Below are positions 12,447-22,198 of a stretch of DNA of 64,000 nt, in pieces. The first letter of the stretch is position 1. Each line of letters opens with the position of its first letter. The translations under genes were made by a program, and so were the position numbers. Source of the DNA: Jannaschia faecimaris (lineage in GTDB: Bacteria; Pseudomonadota; Alphaproteobacteria; Rhodobacterales; Rhodobacteraceae). The notes under the pieces are model-generated. The model was not told the origin of the DNA. It worked only from the letters and a program-made list of their open reading frames with translations, and searched no databases. The stretch spans positions 124,001-188,000 of the forward strand of contig NZ_FNPX01000001.1 of assembly GCF_900107415.1 (NCBI RefSeq), written 5' to 3'.

Positions 12447-13790
12447 ATGACCGATCTTTCCAATCTGACCGAGGCTCTGCTGCACGCCGCCAGGAAGGCC
12501 GGGGCCGAAGCGGCGGATGCGCTCGCCGTCGACGGCACATCGGTCTCGATCGACGTCCTCAAGGGCAAGCTGGAACATGCGGAACGATCCGAAGGCGTCG
12601 AGATCGGCTTGCGTGTTCTTCTAGGCAAGCGGCAGGCCTGCGTCTCCGCGTCGGACACCAAGCTCGAAACGCTGACAATGATGGCCGAACGCGCCGTGGC
12701 AATGGCGCGCGAAGCCCCCGAAGATCCGTATTGCGGCCTGGCCGATCCGGACCAGCTGGCGCGCGACTGGGACATTGCCGCGTTGGATCTGGTGGATGAC
12801 AGCCCCGCGCTTTCCCCGTCCGAGTTGCAGGACATGGCGACCCGCGCCGAGGCCGCCGCACTGGCCGTCGACGGCGTCAGCCAGGTGTCCGGCGCGGGCG
12901 CGGGCTACGGTGATCGGCGCATTCACCTCGCCGCGACAAATGGCTTCCAGGGTGGGTATCGTCGGACTGGCACGTCCCTGTCCTGCGTCGCGATCACGGG
13001 TTCGGGCACGGGGATGGAGCGTGAATACTACGGCGACAGCCGCATCCACCGTGCCGACATGGACAGCCCCGAAACCGTGGGCCGCATTGCCGGGGAGAGG
13101 ACCGTGGCGCGCGCAGGCTCAAGCAAGCCGCCGACCGGGGCTTTCCCGGTTATCTATGACGAGCGCGTGGCGGGACAGTTGATCGGGCACTTGCTGGGGG
13201 CCGTCAGCGGGTCCGCCGTGGCGCGGGGGGCAACCTATCTGCGCGATGCGATGGGCGAGGCGGTGCTGCCGGCGGACCTGTCTCTGGTGGAAGACCCGCT
13301 GATGCCGCGAATATCGGGGTCGCGGCCGTTCGACGGAGAGGGCCTGCCGGTCGCTGTGCGCGACATCGTACGTGATGGGATATTGCAAAGCTGGACACTG
13401 GACCTCGCCACGGGGCGCAAGCTGGGCCTTCCCAGCACCGGCAACGGCGCGCGCGGAACCTCCTCACCGCCGTCACCCTCGGTCACCAATGTGCGCCTGA
13501 CGCCGGGCGGCATGACGCGCGATCAGTTGCTGGCCGAGATGGGGACGGGCTTGCTCATCACCTCGATGATCGGTTCCTCCATCAATGCCACGACCGGAGA
13601 TTATTCGCGCGGGGCGTCTGGCTTCTGGGTCGAGAACGGTGAGATCGTGCGTCCGGTCAACGAATGCACCGTGGCCGGCAACCTGCGCGAAATGCTGCTG
13701 TCGATCCGGCCCGCGAACGACGCGCGGCTGCACGTCGGACGGCAGGTGCCCTCGCTGCTGGTCGAGGGGCTGACGATTGCCGGGGGCTGA
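12447..13790 (+). CDS. pmbA: TldD/PmbA family metalloprotease-like protein (PmbA)
   Basis: PmbA (TldE) pairs with TldD to form a cytoplasmic protease that trims peptides such as microcin B17 leader and assists quinone-cofactor maturation; TldD carries the zinc HExxxH site and PmbA does not. The 447-residue length and the segments VEIGLRVLLGKRQACVSASD, GTSSPPSPSVTNV and TGDYSRGASGFWVENGEI are typical of PmbA, and no HExxxH motif is present. It begins the plus-strand run that continues through the CysQ-like gene, whose start it overlaps. The partner tldD is not in the window. Confidence 0.9.
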   Translation: MTDLSNLTEALLHAARKAGAEAADALAVDGTSVSIDVLKGKLEHAERSEGVEIGLRVLLGKRQACVSASDTKLETLTMMAERAVAMAREAPEDPYCGLADPDQLARDWDIAALDLVDDSPALSPSELQDMATRAEAAALAVDGVSQVSGAGAGYGDRRIHLAATNGFQGGYRRTGTSLSCVAITGSGTGMEREYYGDSRIHRADMDSPETVGRIAGERTVARAGSSKPPTGAFPVIYDERVAGQLIGHLLGAVSGSAVARGATYLRDAMGEAVLPADLSLVEDPLMPRISGSRPFDGEGLPVAVRDIVRDGILQSWTLDLATGRKLGLPSTGNGARGTSSPPSPSVTNVRLTPGGMTRDQLLAEMGTGLLITSMIGSSINATTGDYSRGASGFWVENGEIVRPVNECTVAGNLREMLLSIRPANDARLHVGRQVPSLLVEGLTIAGG

Positions 13791-14562
13791 CCTGACGGCG
13801 GATCTGGCGTTGTTGCGGGACGCGGCGCTGGCGGCCGGGCAAATCGCGCGGCGACACTTCGGCAACGGCCCCGAAACCTGGGACAAGGGCGACGGACAGG
13901 GGCCCGTTACCGAGGCCGACTTGGAGATCGACGCGATGCTCAAGACGGACCTCTGCGCAGCCCGCCCGGATCACGGCTGGATGTCGGAAGAGACGGCCGA
14001 CGGCCCAGACCGACTGTCGCGTGACAAGGTTTTCATAATCGACCCCATTGACGGCACACGCGCCTTCATAGACGGGTCTAAATCTTTCAGCCATTCACTT
14101 GCCATCGTAGAAAGCGGCACCCCGGTGGCCGCCGCGATCCACTTGCCGATGCTGGACCTGACCTATCTGGCCGCGCGGGGCCAGGGCGCGACCTTGAACG
14201 GCCTGCCCATCGCACCAACCGGACGCGACGATCTGAAGGACGCGACGGTCCTGGGGGCTAAGTCAAACTTTGCGGACGAACGCTGGAAGGGCGGGTGCCC
14301 CCCTGTGCAGCGGACTTTCCGGTCCTCTCTCGCCTACCGCCTGGCGCTGGTGGCGGAAGGCCGCTTTGACGCTATGATCACTCTGCGGATGGCATGGGAG
14401 TGGGATATCGCCGCCGGAGCCCTGATCGTGTCCGAGGCGGGGGGCCGAATCGCGAACCGCTGGGGCGAAGCCCTGCTCTTCAACAACCCCCACCCACAGC
14501 TTGACGGCGTGGTCGCGGGAACGCCGGTCGTTGCCGATGCCCTGCTTCATCGCATCGTCTGA
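13777..14562 (+). CDS. Inositol monophosphatase family phosphatase, CysQ-like
   Basis: The 261-residue protein has the lithium-sensitive phosphatase motifs: the EE pair in SEETADGPD (71-72), the metal loop DPIDGT (89-94), and the C-terminal WEWDIAAGALIVSEAGG. It resembles the alphaproteobacterial 3'(2'),5'-bisphosphate nucleotidases (CysQ) that remove pAp from sulfate assimilation; inositol-1-phosphatase activity is the alternative. The best start is a TTG at 13777, inside the end of pmbA (14-base overlap) with GAGGGG upstream, suggesting coupled translation. Confidence 0.85.
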   Translation: MPGADLTADLALLRDAALAAGQIARRHFGNGPETWDKGDGQGPVTEADLEIDAMLKTDLCAARPDHGWMSEETADGPDRLSRDKVFIIDPIDGTRAFIDGSKSFSHSLAIVESGTPVAAAIHLPMLDLTYLAARGQGATLNGLPIAPTGRDDLKDATVLGAKSNFADERWKGGCPPVQRTFRSSLAYRLALVAEGRFDAMITLRMAWEWDIAAGALIVSEAGGRIANRWGEALLFNNPHPQLDGVVAGTPVVADALLHRIV

Positions 14563-14622
14563 GGTTTCCGACGCAGGTCGGACGCGCTAACAGGCACAAA
14601 TACAAACCAACAGGAGGCCCAG

Positions 14623-14865
14623 ATGGTCCAACGCCTGCATCTTGTTTTCGGTGGGGAACTGGTAAACCCCAGCTCCACCCAATTCGCGGATGTCGACAAT
14701 ATCGATATCGTCGGCATGTATCCCGATTACGCCAGCGCCTATGACGCCTGGAAAGGCGCGGCGCAGCGCACGGTGGACGACGCCCACGCCCGTTATTTCA
14801 TTGCGCATATCCATCGGCTGCGTGACGAGGAATCCCCCGCCTCCCCCACCGAGGAGCTGGGCTGA
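14623..14865 (+). CDS. DUF4170 domain-containing small protein
   Basis: The 80-residue protein matches the DUF4170 pattern (LHLVFGGELVNPSS, then DIVGMYPDYASAYDAWKGAA and HARYFIAHIHRL). The function is unknown. In alphaproteobacteria it is often found just before waaA and lpxK, as here. AGGAGG precedes ATG 14623, and its stop is four bases before the waaA ATG. Confidence 0.85.
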   Translation: MVQRLHLVFGGELVNPSSTQFADVDNIDIVGMYPDYASAYDAWKGAAQRTVDDAHARYFIAHIHRLRDEESPASPTEELG

Positions 14866-14869
14866 CATC

Positions 14870-16147
14870 ATGCCTCGGTCTGCTCTGCTCGGCATGTATC
14901 TGACGCTCACGGCCTGGCCCGCCTTCGGGGAATGGATCCTTCGCAGGCGCCTGGCGCGCGGAAAAGAACATCCCGTCCGGCTGGACGAGCGGCGGGGCGT
15001 CGCTTCGGTTCCCCGCCCCGAAGGCCCGTTGATGTGGCTGCATGCCGCCAGCGTAGGCGAGAGTGTCTCTCTGCTGGAGATGATCCGCCGCATGGGCGAT
15101 GAGTGGCCCGAACTGTCGTTTCTTGTCACGACCGGAACCATCACGTCTGCGCAGGTCCTGGCCGGGCGATTGCCGGCGCATTGTATCCATCAGTTCGTGC
15201 CACTCGACATCCGGCCCTGGATGCAGCGCTTTCTCGACCATTGGACGCCCGATCTGGTCGTCCTGTCGGAGGGGGAAATCTGGCCCACGTTGCTGACCGA
15301 GGTCGGCACGCGCAAGATCCCTGTGGCCATGATAAACGCACGCATGACGGAGAGGGCTTTCCGTCGCTGGCGCTTTGCTCCGGGTGCCGCGCGGGCGATG
15401 ATGGCAAGACTCGATCATGTTCAGGCGCAGGACCAGGCGACCGCTGACAGGCTGCTTACACTCGGCTTGGCCCCCGACCGACTGGAAGTGACTGGAACAC
15501 TCAAGGAAGGTTCTGCCGCCTTGCCGCATGACGAAGCGGAGCGTCAAAAGATGGCGCAGGTGCTGGCGGGACGCCCTTCGTGGTTTGCCGCTTCCACCCA
15601 CGAAGGGGAAGAAATCCTCGCTGCCCAAGCGCACAAGCAGGCGCTGCGATCCTGGCACAAGCTGTTGCTGGTGATCGCGCCGCGCCATCCGGAGCGTGCG
15701 CCGGGCATTGTCGCCGGGCTGCGCGCCAGCGGCTGGAAGGTCGCGCAACGCTCGGCCGGGGAAGAGATTACCTCCGATATCCAGATCTACGTTGCCGATA
15801 CCATGGGCGAGATGGGGCTCTGGTATCGCCTGTGTTCAGTCAGCTTCGTCGGCGGATCGCTGGTGGAGATCGGCGGGCACAATCCGTTCGAACCCGCCGC
15901 TCTTGGAAGCGCGATCCTGCATGGACCGCACTTGGTGAACTTCCAGGATATCTACGCCCGGCTGGAAGCGGCCGACGCCACCCGCCAGGTCACGGCCGCC
16001 ACGCTTGGCGACGCGGTGGTGACAACATTGGAGCCGGATGCGGCGGCGCGCATGGCCCATGCGGCTTGGGGCGTCTGTTCCGAAGGGGCCGACGTTACCG
16101 AAAGGGCAATGGACCTGCTTCTTGCTATGCTGGACGACGTGGACTGA
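14870..16147 (+). CDS. waaA: 3-deoxy-D-manno-octulosonic acid transferase
   Basis: WaaA (KdtA) adds KDO from CMP-KDO to lipid IVA precursors at the inner membrane. The 425-residue GT-B enzyme has the family's N-terminal hydrophobic anchor followed by [15 protein letters not shown]-like residues ([14 protein letters not shown] here), the [10 protein letters not shown] acceptor-side motif and the C-terminal [18 protein letters not shown] motif. ATG 14870 follows GAGGAG; the frame is open to 14690 but overlaps the DUF4170 gene. The last base of its TGA is the first base of the lpxK ATG. The KDO supply genes lie about 5 kb downstream. Confidence 0.95.
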   Translation: MPRSALLGMYLTLTAWPAFGEWILRRRLARGKEHPVRLDERRGVASVPRPEGPLMWLHAASVGESVSLLEMIRRMGDEWPELSFLVTTGTITSAQVLAGRLPAHCIHQFVPLDIRPWMQRFLDHWTPDLVVLSEGEIWPTLLTEVGTRKIPVAMINARMTERAFRRWRFAPGAARAMMARLDHVQAQDQATADRLLTLGLAPDRLEVTGTLKEGSAALPHDEAERQKMAQVLAGRPSWFAASTHEGEEILAAQAHKQALRSWHKLLLVIAPRHPERAPGIVAGLRASGWKVAQRSAGEEITSDIQIYVADTMGEMGLWYRLCSVSFVGGSLVEIGGHNPFEPAALGSAILHGPHLVNFQDIYARLEAADATRQVTAATLGDAVVTTLEPDAAARMAHAAWGVCSEGADVTERAMDLLLAMLDDVD

Positions 16148-17103
16148 TGCGCGCGCCGGGCTTCTGGTCGCGCGAGCCCGGCCTGGCGTCTATGCTTCTG
16201 GCCCCGCTGGGCGCGCTTTATGCCGCCGGAACCGCCCGTCGCGTTGCGCAGCCGGGCCTGCGCCTGGAGGTACCGGTAATCTGCGTCGGCAACCTGACGG
16301 CTGGCGGCACGGGCAAGACGCCAACAGTCATCGCCTTGGCCGAACGGCTGTGCAACAGGGGGATCTCGGCGCATATCGTCTCGCGCGGGTACGGCGGCAC
16401 GATTATCGCCCCTACGCGCGTCGATCCGCAGGTGCATACCGCCGAACAAACGGGGGACGAGCCGCTACTGCTGTCCGCCTTTGCCCCCACATGGGTCGCC
16501 CGCGACCGGGCCGCGGGCGCACGTGCCGCCGTCGCCGCCGGCGCGCAGACGATCCTGCTGGACGACGGTTTCCAGAACCCGGCGCTGGTCAAGGACATCT
16601 CCATCATTGTCGTCGATGCGGGTGCGGGCTTTGGCAACGGGCGCGTCATCCCGGCAGGACCGTTGCGCGAACCGGTGGCAACCGGATTGGCGCGCGCCGA
16701 TTTTGTGCTAACCATCGGAAACGAACAGGTGGACCTGCCCGCAACGCCCCCGCGTCTGACCGGGCACCTTGCGCCATTGCAGACCGGTATGGACTGGCAA
16801 GACCTCCCCGTCTTCGCCTTCGCGGGGATCGGGCGGCCGGAGAAGTTTTTCGAGACACTGCGCACGCTGGGTGCGGACCTGCGCGGGACCGAAGCTCTGG
16901 CGGATCATCAGCCCCTGACCCCCGCGCTGTTGAAACGCCTCGGGGAGCGGGCCGCCAAACTCTCCGCCCAGCCGGTGACGACCGAAAAGGACGCAGTGCG
17001 CCTACCCGCGAACCTTCGGGGTCAGGTCATGACGGTGCCGGTGCGACTGCAACTCGACGATTGGAGCCCGCTCGATGGCGCACTCGCCTCGATGAAGTTC
17101 TGA
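16147..17103 (+). CDS. lpxK: Tetraacyldisaccharide 4'-kinase
   Basis: LpxK phosphorylates the 4' position of the tetraacyldisaccharide to give lipid IVA. The 318-residue protein has an N-terminal membrane helix and the P-loop [11 protein letters not shown] (48-58), followed by [15 protein letters not shown] and [16 protein letters not shown], all family hallmarks. ATG 16147 overlaps the waaA stop by one base (TGATG), implying coupling. Its end is 95 bp from the convergent DsbA-like gene. Confidence 0.96.
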   Translation: MRAPGFWSREPGLASMLLAPLGALYAAGTARRVAQPGLRLEVPVICVGNLTAGGTGKTPTVIALAERLCNRGISAHIVSRGYGGTIIAPTRVDPQVHTAEQTGDEPLLLSAFAPTWVARDRAAGARAAVAAGAQTILLDDGFQNPALVKDISIIVVDAGAGFGNGRVIPAGPLREPVATGLARADFVLTIGNEQVDLPATPPRLTGHLAPLQTGMDWQDLPVFAFAGIGRPEKFFETLRTLGADLRGTEALADHQPLTPALLKRLGERAAKLSAQPVTTEKDAVRLPANLRGQVMTVPVRLQLDDWSPLDGALASMKF

Positions 17104-17198
17104 CTCCCCCCGGACGTGCAAACGGACCGATCGCCAAGAACGACCGGCCCGCGTGTGATGGTGTTGCGGCGTTCCTCAAAGGCGACGCGTGCGCTGTT

Positions 17199-17861
17199 TC
17201 AGCTAGCCTCGTCGATCAGCGCGCCAATCTGGCCCAAGCTCATGTTGCCCGTATGCATGTCGCCGTTGATCAGGAAAGACGGCGTGGACCGGACGTTGTC
17301 CGATGCCGCATTGCTCTCATACCACGCAACCAGGCTCTGGGCCGCATCGGCATCCTGAAGGCAGGCATCCACCGCTTCCTGCGACAGACCAGCCTGCGCG
17401 CCGATCCGCTTCAGGCTTTCCGCGACGGATGCCGCATCGCCCTGGCGCGCCCATTGGCTTTGGGTCTGGTACAGGATGTCGGCCACACCGAAATAGCGGT
17501 CAGTACCGGCGCAGCGCGCGATCATCGCCGCCCAGAGGCCGTAACGGTCGAAAAATACCTCGCGGTAGGTGAAGTGCACCTTGTTTGTGTCGATGTACTC
17601 GGCCTTGAACGCCTTGAAGGTTTCATTGTGGAACGCTGCGCAGTGCGGGCAGGTATAGCTGGCATACTCCACCACCTTCACCGGCGCATTCAGGTCGCCC
17701 AGCGTCACGTCCTCGATCGGCGAATTACCCTGCGCGTTGGCTGCGCCAAGGTCGGCCAGACCGGCGGCATCCCCAGTTCGGGTGTCGCGCAGTAGGGTGA
17801 AGCCGCCGCCGGCGAGAAGTCCAATCCCGCCAAGGGTCAGGGCTTTGCGTCGTGTTATCAT
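17199..17861 (-). CDS. DsbA-family thiol:disulfide oxidoreductase
   Basis: The 220-residue exported thioredoxin-fold protein has the active site C71-P-H-C74, the same CPHC as DsbA, and cis-Pro loop RSTPSFLINGD. The N-terminus (TRRKALTLGGIGLLAGG) is a signal or anchor segment with a twin-arginine-like pair, so Tat or Sec export are both possible. ATG 17861 has GGAGA upstream; the longer frame to 17927 overlaps the DciA-like gene. It probably oxidises or isomerises periplasmic cysteines. It lies downstream of the DciA-like gene on the same strand. Confidence 0.88.
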   Translation of the reverse strand: MITRRKALTLGGIGLLAGGGFTLLRDTRTGDAAGLADLGAANAQGNSPIEDVTLGDLNAPVKVVEYASYTCPHCAAFHNETFKAFKAEYIDTNKVHFTYREVFFDRYGLWAAMIARCAGTDRYFGVADILYQTQSQWARQGDAASVAESLKRIGAQAGLSQEAVDACLQDADAAQSLVAWYESNAASDNVRSTPSFLINGDMHTGNMSLGQIGALIDEAS

Positions 17862-17883
17862 CAAGATTCTCCGTCTTTGGCCC

Positions 17884-18378
17884 TCAGGCCCTCTGTTTCG
17901 ATATGATATTGGCGGCCAGCCGTTCAAGCGACTGTCGCAGCCCCTCGTCGCCGACGTCTGCGGTTTTCTGACGGGCTTCGGCTACTGCCTCCGGGCCGGG
18001 TTCGGCCCTGACCTTCGCGCGGGGTGCGAATTCGGCCTGTCCTTCGGCAAAGCCCGTGGGTGCCGTTTGCGTGATGTCGATGCGACTGATGGCGGAATAG
18101 CCATAACAGGCGTTCACCCGCTCCATGATCCGGGGCAGGCGCATTTGCAACATCGGGGCCTGCGCCCCGGTCGTCAGCAGGGTCAGGATCGCACCGAAGC
18201 CGTTGCGCGGAAAGCCGACCTTGACCGGACGACAGATCGCCGCGGTTTCCGGACCGGCGATCTCCTCCCAGTGGGTCAGAAGGCGCGTTTCGGTGAAGCC
18301 GCGTTTCTCGCCCATGCGCTTGATGTCCCGCTCGACCAAGGTCGAGACGCGGCGCGCGGATTTACGAAAACGGGTCAT
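17884..18378 (-). CDS. DciA-like protein (DUF721)
   Basis: The 164-residue protein has the DUF721/DciA N-terminal domain (LLTHWEEIAGPETAAICRP, about residues 34-52), then a less conserved tail. DciA is the replicative helicase loader or operator in bacteria without DnaC/DnaI. The alphaproteobacterial version next to mutY and a dsbA-like gene is a common arrangement. It is divergent from mutY with 75 bases between the starts. Confidence 0.8.
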   Translation of the reverse strand: MTRFRKSARRVSTLVERDIKRMGEKRGFTETRLLTHWEEIAGPETAAICRPVKVGFPRNGFGAILTLLTTGAQAPMLQMRLPRIMERVNACYGYSAISRIDITQTAPTGFAEGQAEFAPRAKVRAEPGPEAVAEARQKTADVGDEGLRQSLERLAANIISKQRA

Positions 18379-18453
18379 GGGTTCGGGGTTTCTCCTGTCT
18401 GACGTTCACCCTACATCACGGACCACGTCTGGGAACAGGGAGCATTCTCACCA

Positions 18454-19470
18454 ATGCGTGATGATCGAAGCGAAGCGTTGCGCGATTGGTATGGGCGTCA
18501 GGCCCGTGCCCTGCCCTGGCGCATCCCGCCCGGATCAGACGCGATGCCGGACCCCTACCGGATCTGGCTGTCGGAGGTCATGCTGCAACAGACCACCGTA
18601 GCGGCGGTGAAGGCGTACTTCGCGACATTCACGACGACCTGGCCCACCGTACATGATCTCGCCGCGGCAGATGACGCGGCCGTCATGGCCGCATGGGCGG
18701 GGTTGGGCTACTACGCCCGCGCCCGGAACCTTTTGAAATGCGCGCGTGCGGTGGTGGCGGATCATGACGGGGTATTTCCCCGGACCGAGGCCGACCTTCT
18801 GACCCTGCACGGCATCGGCCCCTATACCGCCGCCGCCATCGCCGCGATCGCATTCCAGAGCCGCGCCGTCGTCGTCGACGGCAACGTGGAGCGGGTGATG
18901 ACCCGCCTGGGCGCGATTGAAACACCCCTGCCCGGTGCCAAGCCCGAGATCCGGGCCCTGGCCGACACGCTGACGCCTGATACGCGCCCCGGCGACCACG
19001 CGCAGGCGGTGATGGACCTGGGGGCCACGATCTGTACGCCGAAATCGCCTGCCTGCGTGCTGTGCCCGCTGCGCGACCACTGCGATGGGCGCAAGGCCGG
19101 CATCGCCGAGAGCCTGCCGCGCAAGGCCCCCAAGATCCCCAAACCGGAACGACGCGGCTATGTCTATGTCGCGCGCCGGGGCGCGCAGTGCCTTTTGGAG
19201 ACGCGACCGGCCAAGGGCCTGCTGGGCGGGATGCTGGCCTTTCCGACCTCGGACTGGTCCGACACGCCGATCCCCGCGGCACCCTTCGATGCCCGCTGGA
19301 AGGACGCCGGAGAGGTGCGCCACACCTTTACCCATTTTCACCTGACGCTGCGGGTCCTGACAACGACCCAGGGCGGCAACCCTGACCGGGGCGAATGGGC
19401 ACCACTGGACCCCAAGGCCCTGCCGACGGTTTTCGCCAAGGCCTGGCGGCAGGCTTTCCCGGACACCTGA
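18454..19470 (+). CDS. mutY: A/G-specific adenine glycosylase
   Basis: MutY removes adenine mispaired with 8-oxoguanine. The 338-residue protein has the catalytic Glu (E41 in SEVMLQQT), the helix-hairpin-helix LLTLHGIGPYTAAAIAAIAF with the following VVDGNVERV Asp, and the 4Fe-4S loop with spacing C-x6-C-x2-C-x5-C (CTPKSPAC, VLCPLRDHC). The C-terminal NUDIX-like domain that recognises 8-oxoG begins near residue 230. AGGGAG precedes ATG 18454. Confidence 0.96.
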   Translation: MRDDRSEALRDWYGRQARALPWRIPPGSDAMPDPYRIWLSEVMLQQTTVAAVKAYFATFTTTWPTVHDLAAADDAAVMAAWAGLGYYARARNLLKCARAVVADHDGVFPRTEADLLTLHGIGPYTAAAIAAIAFQSRAVVVDGNVERVMTRLGAIETPLPGAKPEIRALADTLTPDTRPGDHAQAVMDLGATICTPKSPACVLCPLRDHCDGRKAGIAESLPRKAPKIPKPERRGYVYVARRGAQCLLETRPAKGLLGGMLAFPTSDWSDTPIPAAPFDARWKDAGEVRHTFTHFHLTLRVLTTTQGGNPDRGEWAPLDPKALPTVFAKAWRQAFPDT

Positions 19471-19548
19471 CGCGGCGATTGCGCACGGGCGCTTGAGCGA
19501 GGGGCATTGCCTGCCCTATCGTGTGCAAAACCACGGGAACGACCGCGA

Positions 19549-20694
19549 ATGACCCTTACGAAAATCCCTGACGCACAGGTGCGAAGGCCCTTGGCTGCGC
19601 TTCCCTTCTGGGTCTCGCTGACGCTGATCCCCATCGTGGTTGTCGGTGCCCTTCAGGGCGGTCTCTGGGTGGTGCTGATGCCGGTCTACGGATGGGGGCT
19701 CTATTCCATCCTCGACGCGCTTGCGGGACTGGAGGAGGGCAATGCGAACCCCGACATGGAGCGCACGGGGCTTGGGTGGTACCGCGCGATCACCCTGATC
19801 TGGGCCCCGGTGCAATTCGTCACCCTGTTCTGGCTGATCTGGTACGTAACGCGGGCCGATCACCTGTCCCCGCTGGAAATGTGGGCGCTGTTCTTCGGAA
19901 TGGGCGTTGCCTCCGGCACGGTGGGCATCAACTACGCGCACGAGCTGATGCACCAAAAGCCGCGACTGGACTGCTGGTTAGCGGATATCCTTCTGGCGAT
20001 GGTGCTATACTCGCACTTTCGGTCGGAACATCTGTTGGTGCACCACCGCTACGTGGGCACGCCGCGCGACCCGGTGACGGCGCGCTACAACGAAGGGTTC
20101 CACCGCTACTTTGGCCGCGTCCTGTGGCAGTGCTTCATATCAGCGTTCCGCGCGGAAAAGGCGATGCTGGCGCGCAAGAGGCTACCCGCGAGGGACCTGT
20201 CCAACCCGTTCTGGCGCTATGCCGCGTTACAGGCGGGGTTCGTGCTATTGGCCATTGCCTTGGGTGGCTGGGTCGGGCTGATCCTGTTCCTGGTTCAGGC
20301 CTTTACGGCGATCTGGCAGCTGGAGTTGGTCAATTACATCGAACACTACGGCATGACGCGCCGCCACCTTGGCGATGGGAAGTACGAGCCGGTCCGCCCG
20401 CATCATTCGTGGAACTCCGCGCAAAAGGCATCGAACTGGCTGCTGATCAACCTGCAACGCCACTCCGACCACCACTACAAGCCGGATCGGCCTTTCCCCC
20501 TGCTTCAGACCTACGACGCTGCGCAGGCCCCGCAACTGCCTGCCGGATATCCGGTGATGACGGCGGCGGCGATGGTGCCCCCGCTCTGGCGTCGGATGAT
20601 GAACCCCAGGGTCCGGGCCTGGCGCAAGCAGCATTATCCGGACATCAAGGATTGGTCGGCCTACAAAGCGGGTACGACGCCCTTGCCGCGCTAG
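19549..20694 (+). CDS. alkB: Alkane 1-monooxygenase-like membrane di-iron hydroxylase
   Basis: The 381-residue integral membrane protein has the AlkB histidine clusters: HELMH (131-135), HLLVHH (161-166), the signature NYIEHYG (262-268) and LQRHSDHH (to residue 309). These bind the di-iron centre that hydroxylates the terminal carbon of n-alkanes using rubredoxin electrons. Four to six membrane segments lie between the clusters. ATG 19549 is used; an in-frame upstream start at 19507 lacks support. No rubredoxin, rubredoxin reductase or alkane regulator gene is adjacent, and no rubredoxin domain is fused. Its stop overlaps the end of the dedA gene by four bases. Confidence 0.9.
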   Translation: MTLTKIPDAQVRRPLAALPFWVSLTLIPIVVVGALQGGLWVVLMPVYGWGLYSILDALAGLEEGNANPDMERTGLGWYRAITLIWAPVQFVTLFWLIWYVTRADHLSPLEMWALFFGMGVASGTVGINYAHELMHQKPRLDCWLADILLAMVLYSHFRSEHLLVHHRYVGTPRDPVTARYNEGFHRYFGRVLWQCFISAFRAEKAMLARKRLPARDLSNPFWRYAALQAGFVLLAIALGGWVGLILFLVQAFTAIWQLELVNYIEHYGMTRRHLGDGKYEPVRPHHSWNSAQKASNWLLINLQRHSDHHYKPDRPFPLLQTYDAAQAPQLPAGYPVMTAAAMVPPLWRRMMNPRVRAWRKQHYPDIKDWSAYKAGTTPLPR

Positions 20695-21287
20695 CGCCGG
20701 GGTTGACGGATCAGTCGCCAGATGTAGATGCCAACGACCGCGCCCAGCGTGACCCAGCCGATCGGATCGATCCAGCCCGCAATCCGGGCGTATTGCGACT
20801 GGAGGATAAAACCAAAGATGGCCAGTCCACCGATCCAGACGAGCGATCCGAGCGTCGAATAGACCAGAAAGCGCATTAGCGGCATACGCGCGACACCGGC
20901 GGGCACCGATATCAACGTGCGGAACCCGGGCAGGAAACGCCCGATCAGGACCCCCCAATGGCCCTGCTTCTTAAACCAGGCATTGACGGCATCCACGTCG
21001 CGCCCCGACAGGGTCAGCCAGCGACCGTGCCGATCTGCCCAGTCGCGCAGCCGGTCGATGCCGACCCACAGGCCGATGTAGTACCAGAACGTGGCCCCCG
21101 CGACGGACCCGATCGTGCCGAAGACGATAACCAACGGCAGCGAGAACCGCCCCTCCGCCGAAAGGAACCCGCCCAGCGACATGACAATCTCCGAAGGAAT
21201 CGGCGGGAAGACGTTTTCGATCAGCATCAGGAACGCCAACCCGAGGTAGCCGCCAGCCGCCATCATGTCTGTGATCCACTCAAACAT
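20691..21287 (-). CDS. DedA family membrane protein
   Basis: The 198-residue protein is a DedA/VTT-domain membrane protein, a family linked to undecaprenyl phosphate or phospholipid flipping and membrane homeostasis. It has the ENVFPPIPSEIVMSLGGFL segment (about 24-42) and the conserved GRFLPGFRTLISVPAG motif with the essential arginines, plus four or five hydrophobic stretches. It is convergent with alkB. The precise lipid substrate is not shown by sequence. Confidence 0.9.
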   Translation of the reverse strand: MFEWITDMMAAGGYLGLAFLMLIENVFPPIPSEIVMSLGGFLSAEGRFSLPLVIVFGTIGSVAGATFWYYIGLWVGIDRLRDWADRHGRWLTLSGRDVDAVNAWFKKQGHWGVLIGRFLPGFRTLISVPAGVARMPLMRFLVYSTLGSLVWIGGLAIFGFILQSQYARIAGWIDPIGWVTLGAVVGIYIWRLIRQPRR

Positions 21288-21360
21288 GCGCAGTCTTCCT
21301 TGCTCTGGAAATGTACCGACGCGGTCCTTGGCTACCGGCCTTGGATATCAAATTTTGCCC

Positions 21361-22197
21361 TTACGCGGCCTTGCGCAAATCGTCGAAGGCTCTCAACTCC
21401 CCGATAAGGCGCTCCATCTGGTCGACCGGGATCATGTTCGGCCCGTCCGACGGGGCGGTGTCTGGGTCCTGGTGCGTTTCGATGAACAAGGCGGAGACAC
21501 CGACGGCCATGGCGGCACGGGCCAGGACCGGCGCGAACTCCCGCTGCCCGCCCGAGGTGTCACCCTGCCCGCCGGGCTGTTGCACGGAATGGGTGGCGTC
21601 GAAAACGGTGGGATAGCCCGTCGCCTCCATCACAGGCAGGCCCCGGAAATCGCTGACCAAGGTGTTGTATCCGAAGGACGTCCCCCGATCGCAGAGCATG
21701 ATCCGCTCGTTACCCGTGCTGGCCACCTTGGCGGCTACATTCGCCATATCCCACGGGGCAAGAAACTGACCCTTCTTGATGTTGATCGCGCGGCCGGTTT
21801 CGCCTGCCGCCAACAACAGATCCGTCTGCCGCGAAAGGAAGGCGGGAATCTGGAGCACGTCGCAGACCTCCGCCGCCGGGGCGCAATGGTCTGGCAGATG
21901 CACGTCGGTCAGCACCGGGCAGCCGAATTCGGACTTGATGAGATCAAGGACGCGAAGGCCCTCCTCCATTCCGAGCCCCCGCTGCGACCCGAGGGACGAG
22001 CGGTTGGCCTTGTCGTAGCTGGCCTTGAAGATAAATCCCGTGCCGGTGGGTGCGCAGGCAGCGGCGATGCGCTCCGCCATCATGCGGGCATGATCTAGGC
22101 TCTCAAGCTGGCATGGCCCGGTGATCAGGGCGAATGGCTCCGTCCCGCCGACCTTGATGCCGGACACGTCGATGACCTTGGATTTGAGGGGGTCCAT
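21361..22197 (-). CDS. kdsA: 3-deoxy-8-phosphooctulonate synthase
   Basis: KdsA condenses phosphoenolpyruvate with arabinose 5-phosphate to KDO 8-phosphate. The 278-residue protein has the family motifs PFALITGPCQLESLDHA, FKASYDKANRSS and GYPTVFDATHSVQQPGG. The N-terminal site GPCQLES and the Asp/Asn choice suggest the metal-independent class, but this was not proved. It is the last gene of the minus-strand KDO operon; its ATG is one base after the kdsB stop and AGGAG lies inside the end of kdsB. Confidence 0.96.
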   Translation of the reverse strand: MDPLKSKVIDVSGIKVGGTEPFALITGPCQLESLDHARMMAERIAAACAPTGTGFIFKASYDKANRSSLGSQRGLGMEEGLRVLDLIKSEFGCPVLTDVHLPDHCAPAAEVCDVLQIPAFLSRQTDLLLAAGETGRAINIKKGQFLAPWDMANVAAKVASTGNERIMLCDRGTSFGYNTLVSDFRGLPVMEATGYPTVFDATHSVQQPGGQGDTSGGQREFAPVLARAAMAVGVSALFIETHQDPDTAPSDGPNMIPVDQMERLIGELRAFDDLRKAA

Positions 22198-22198
22198 T

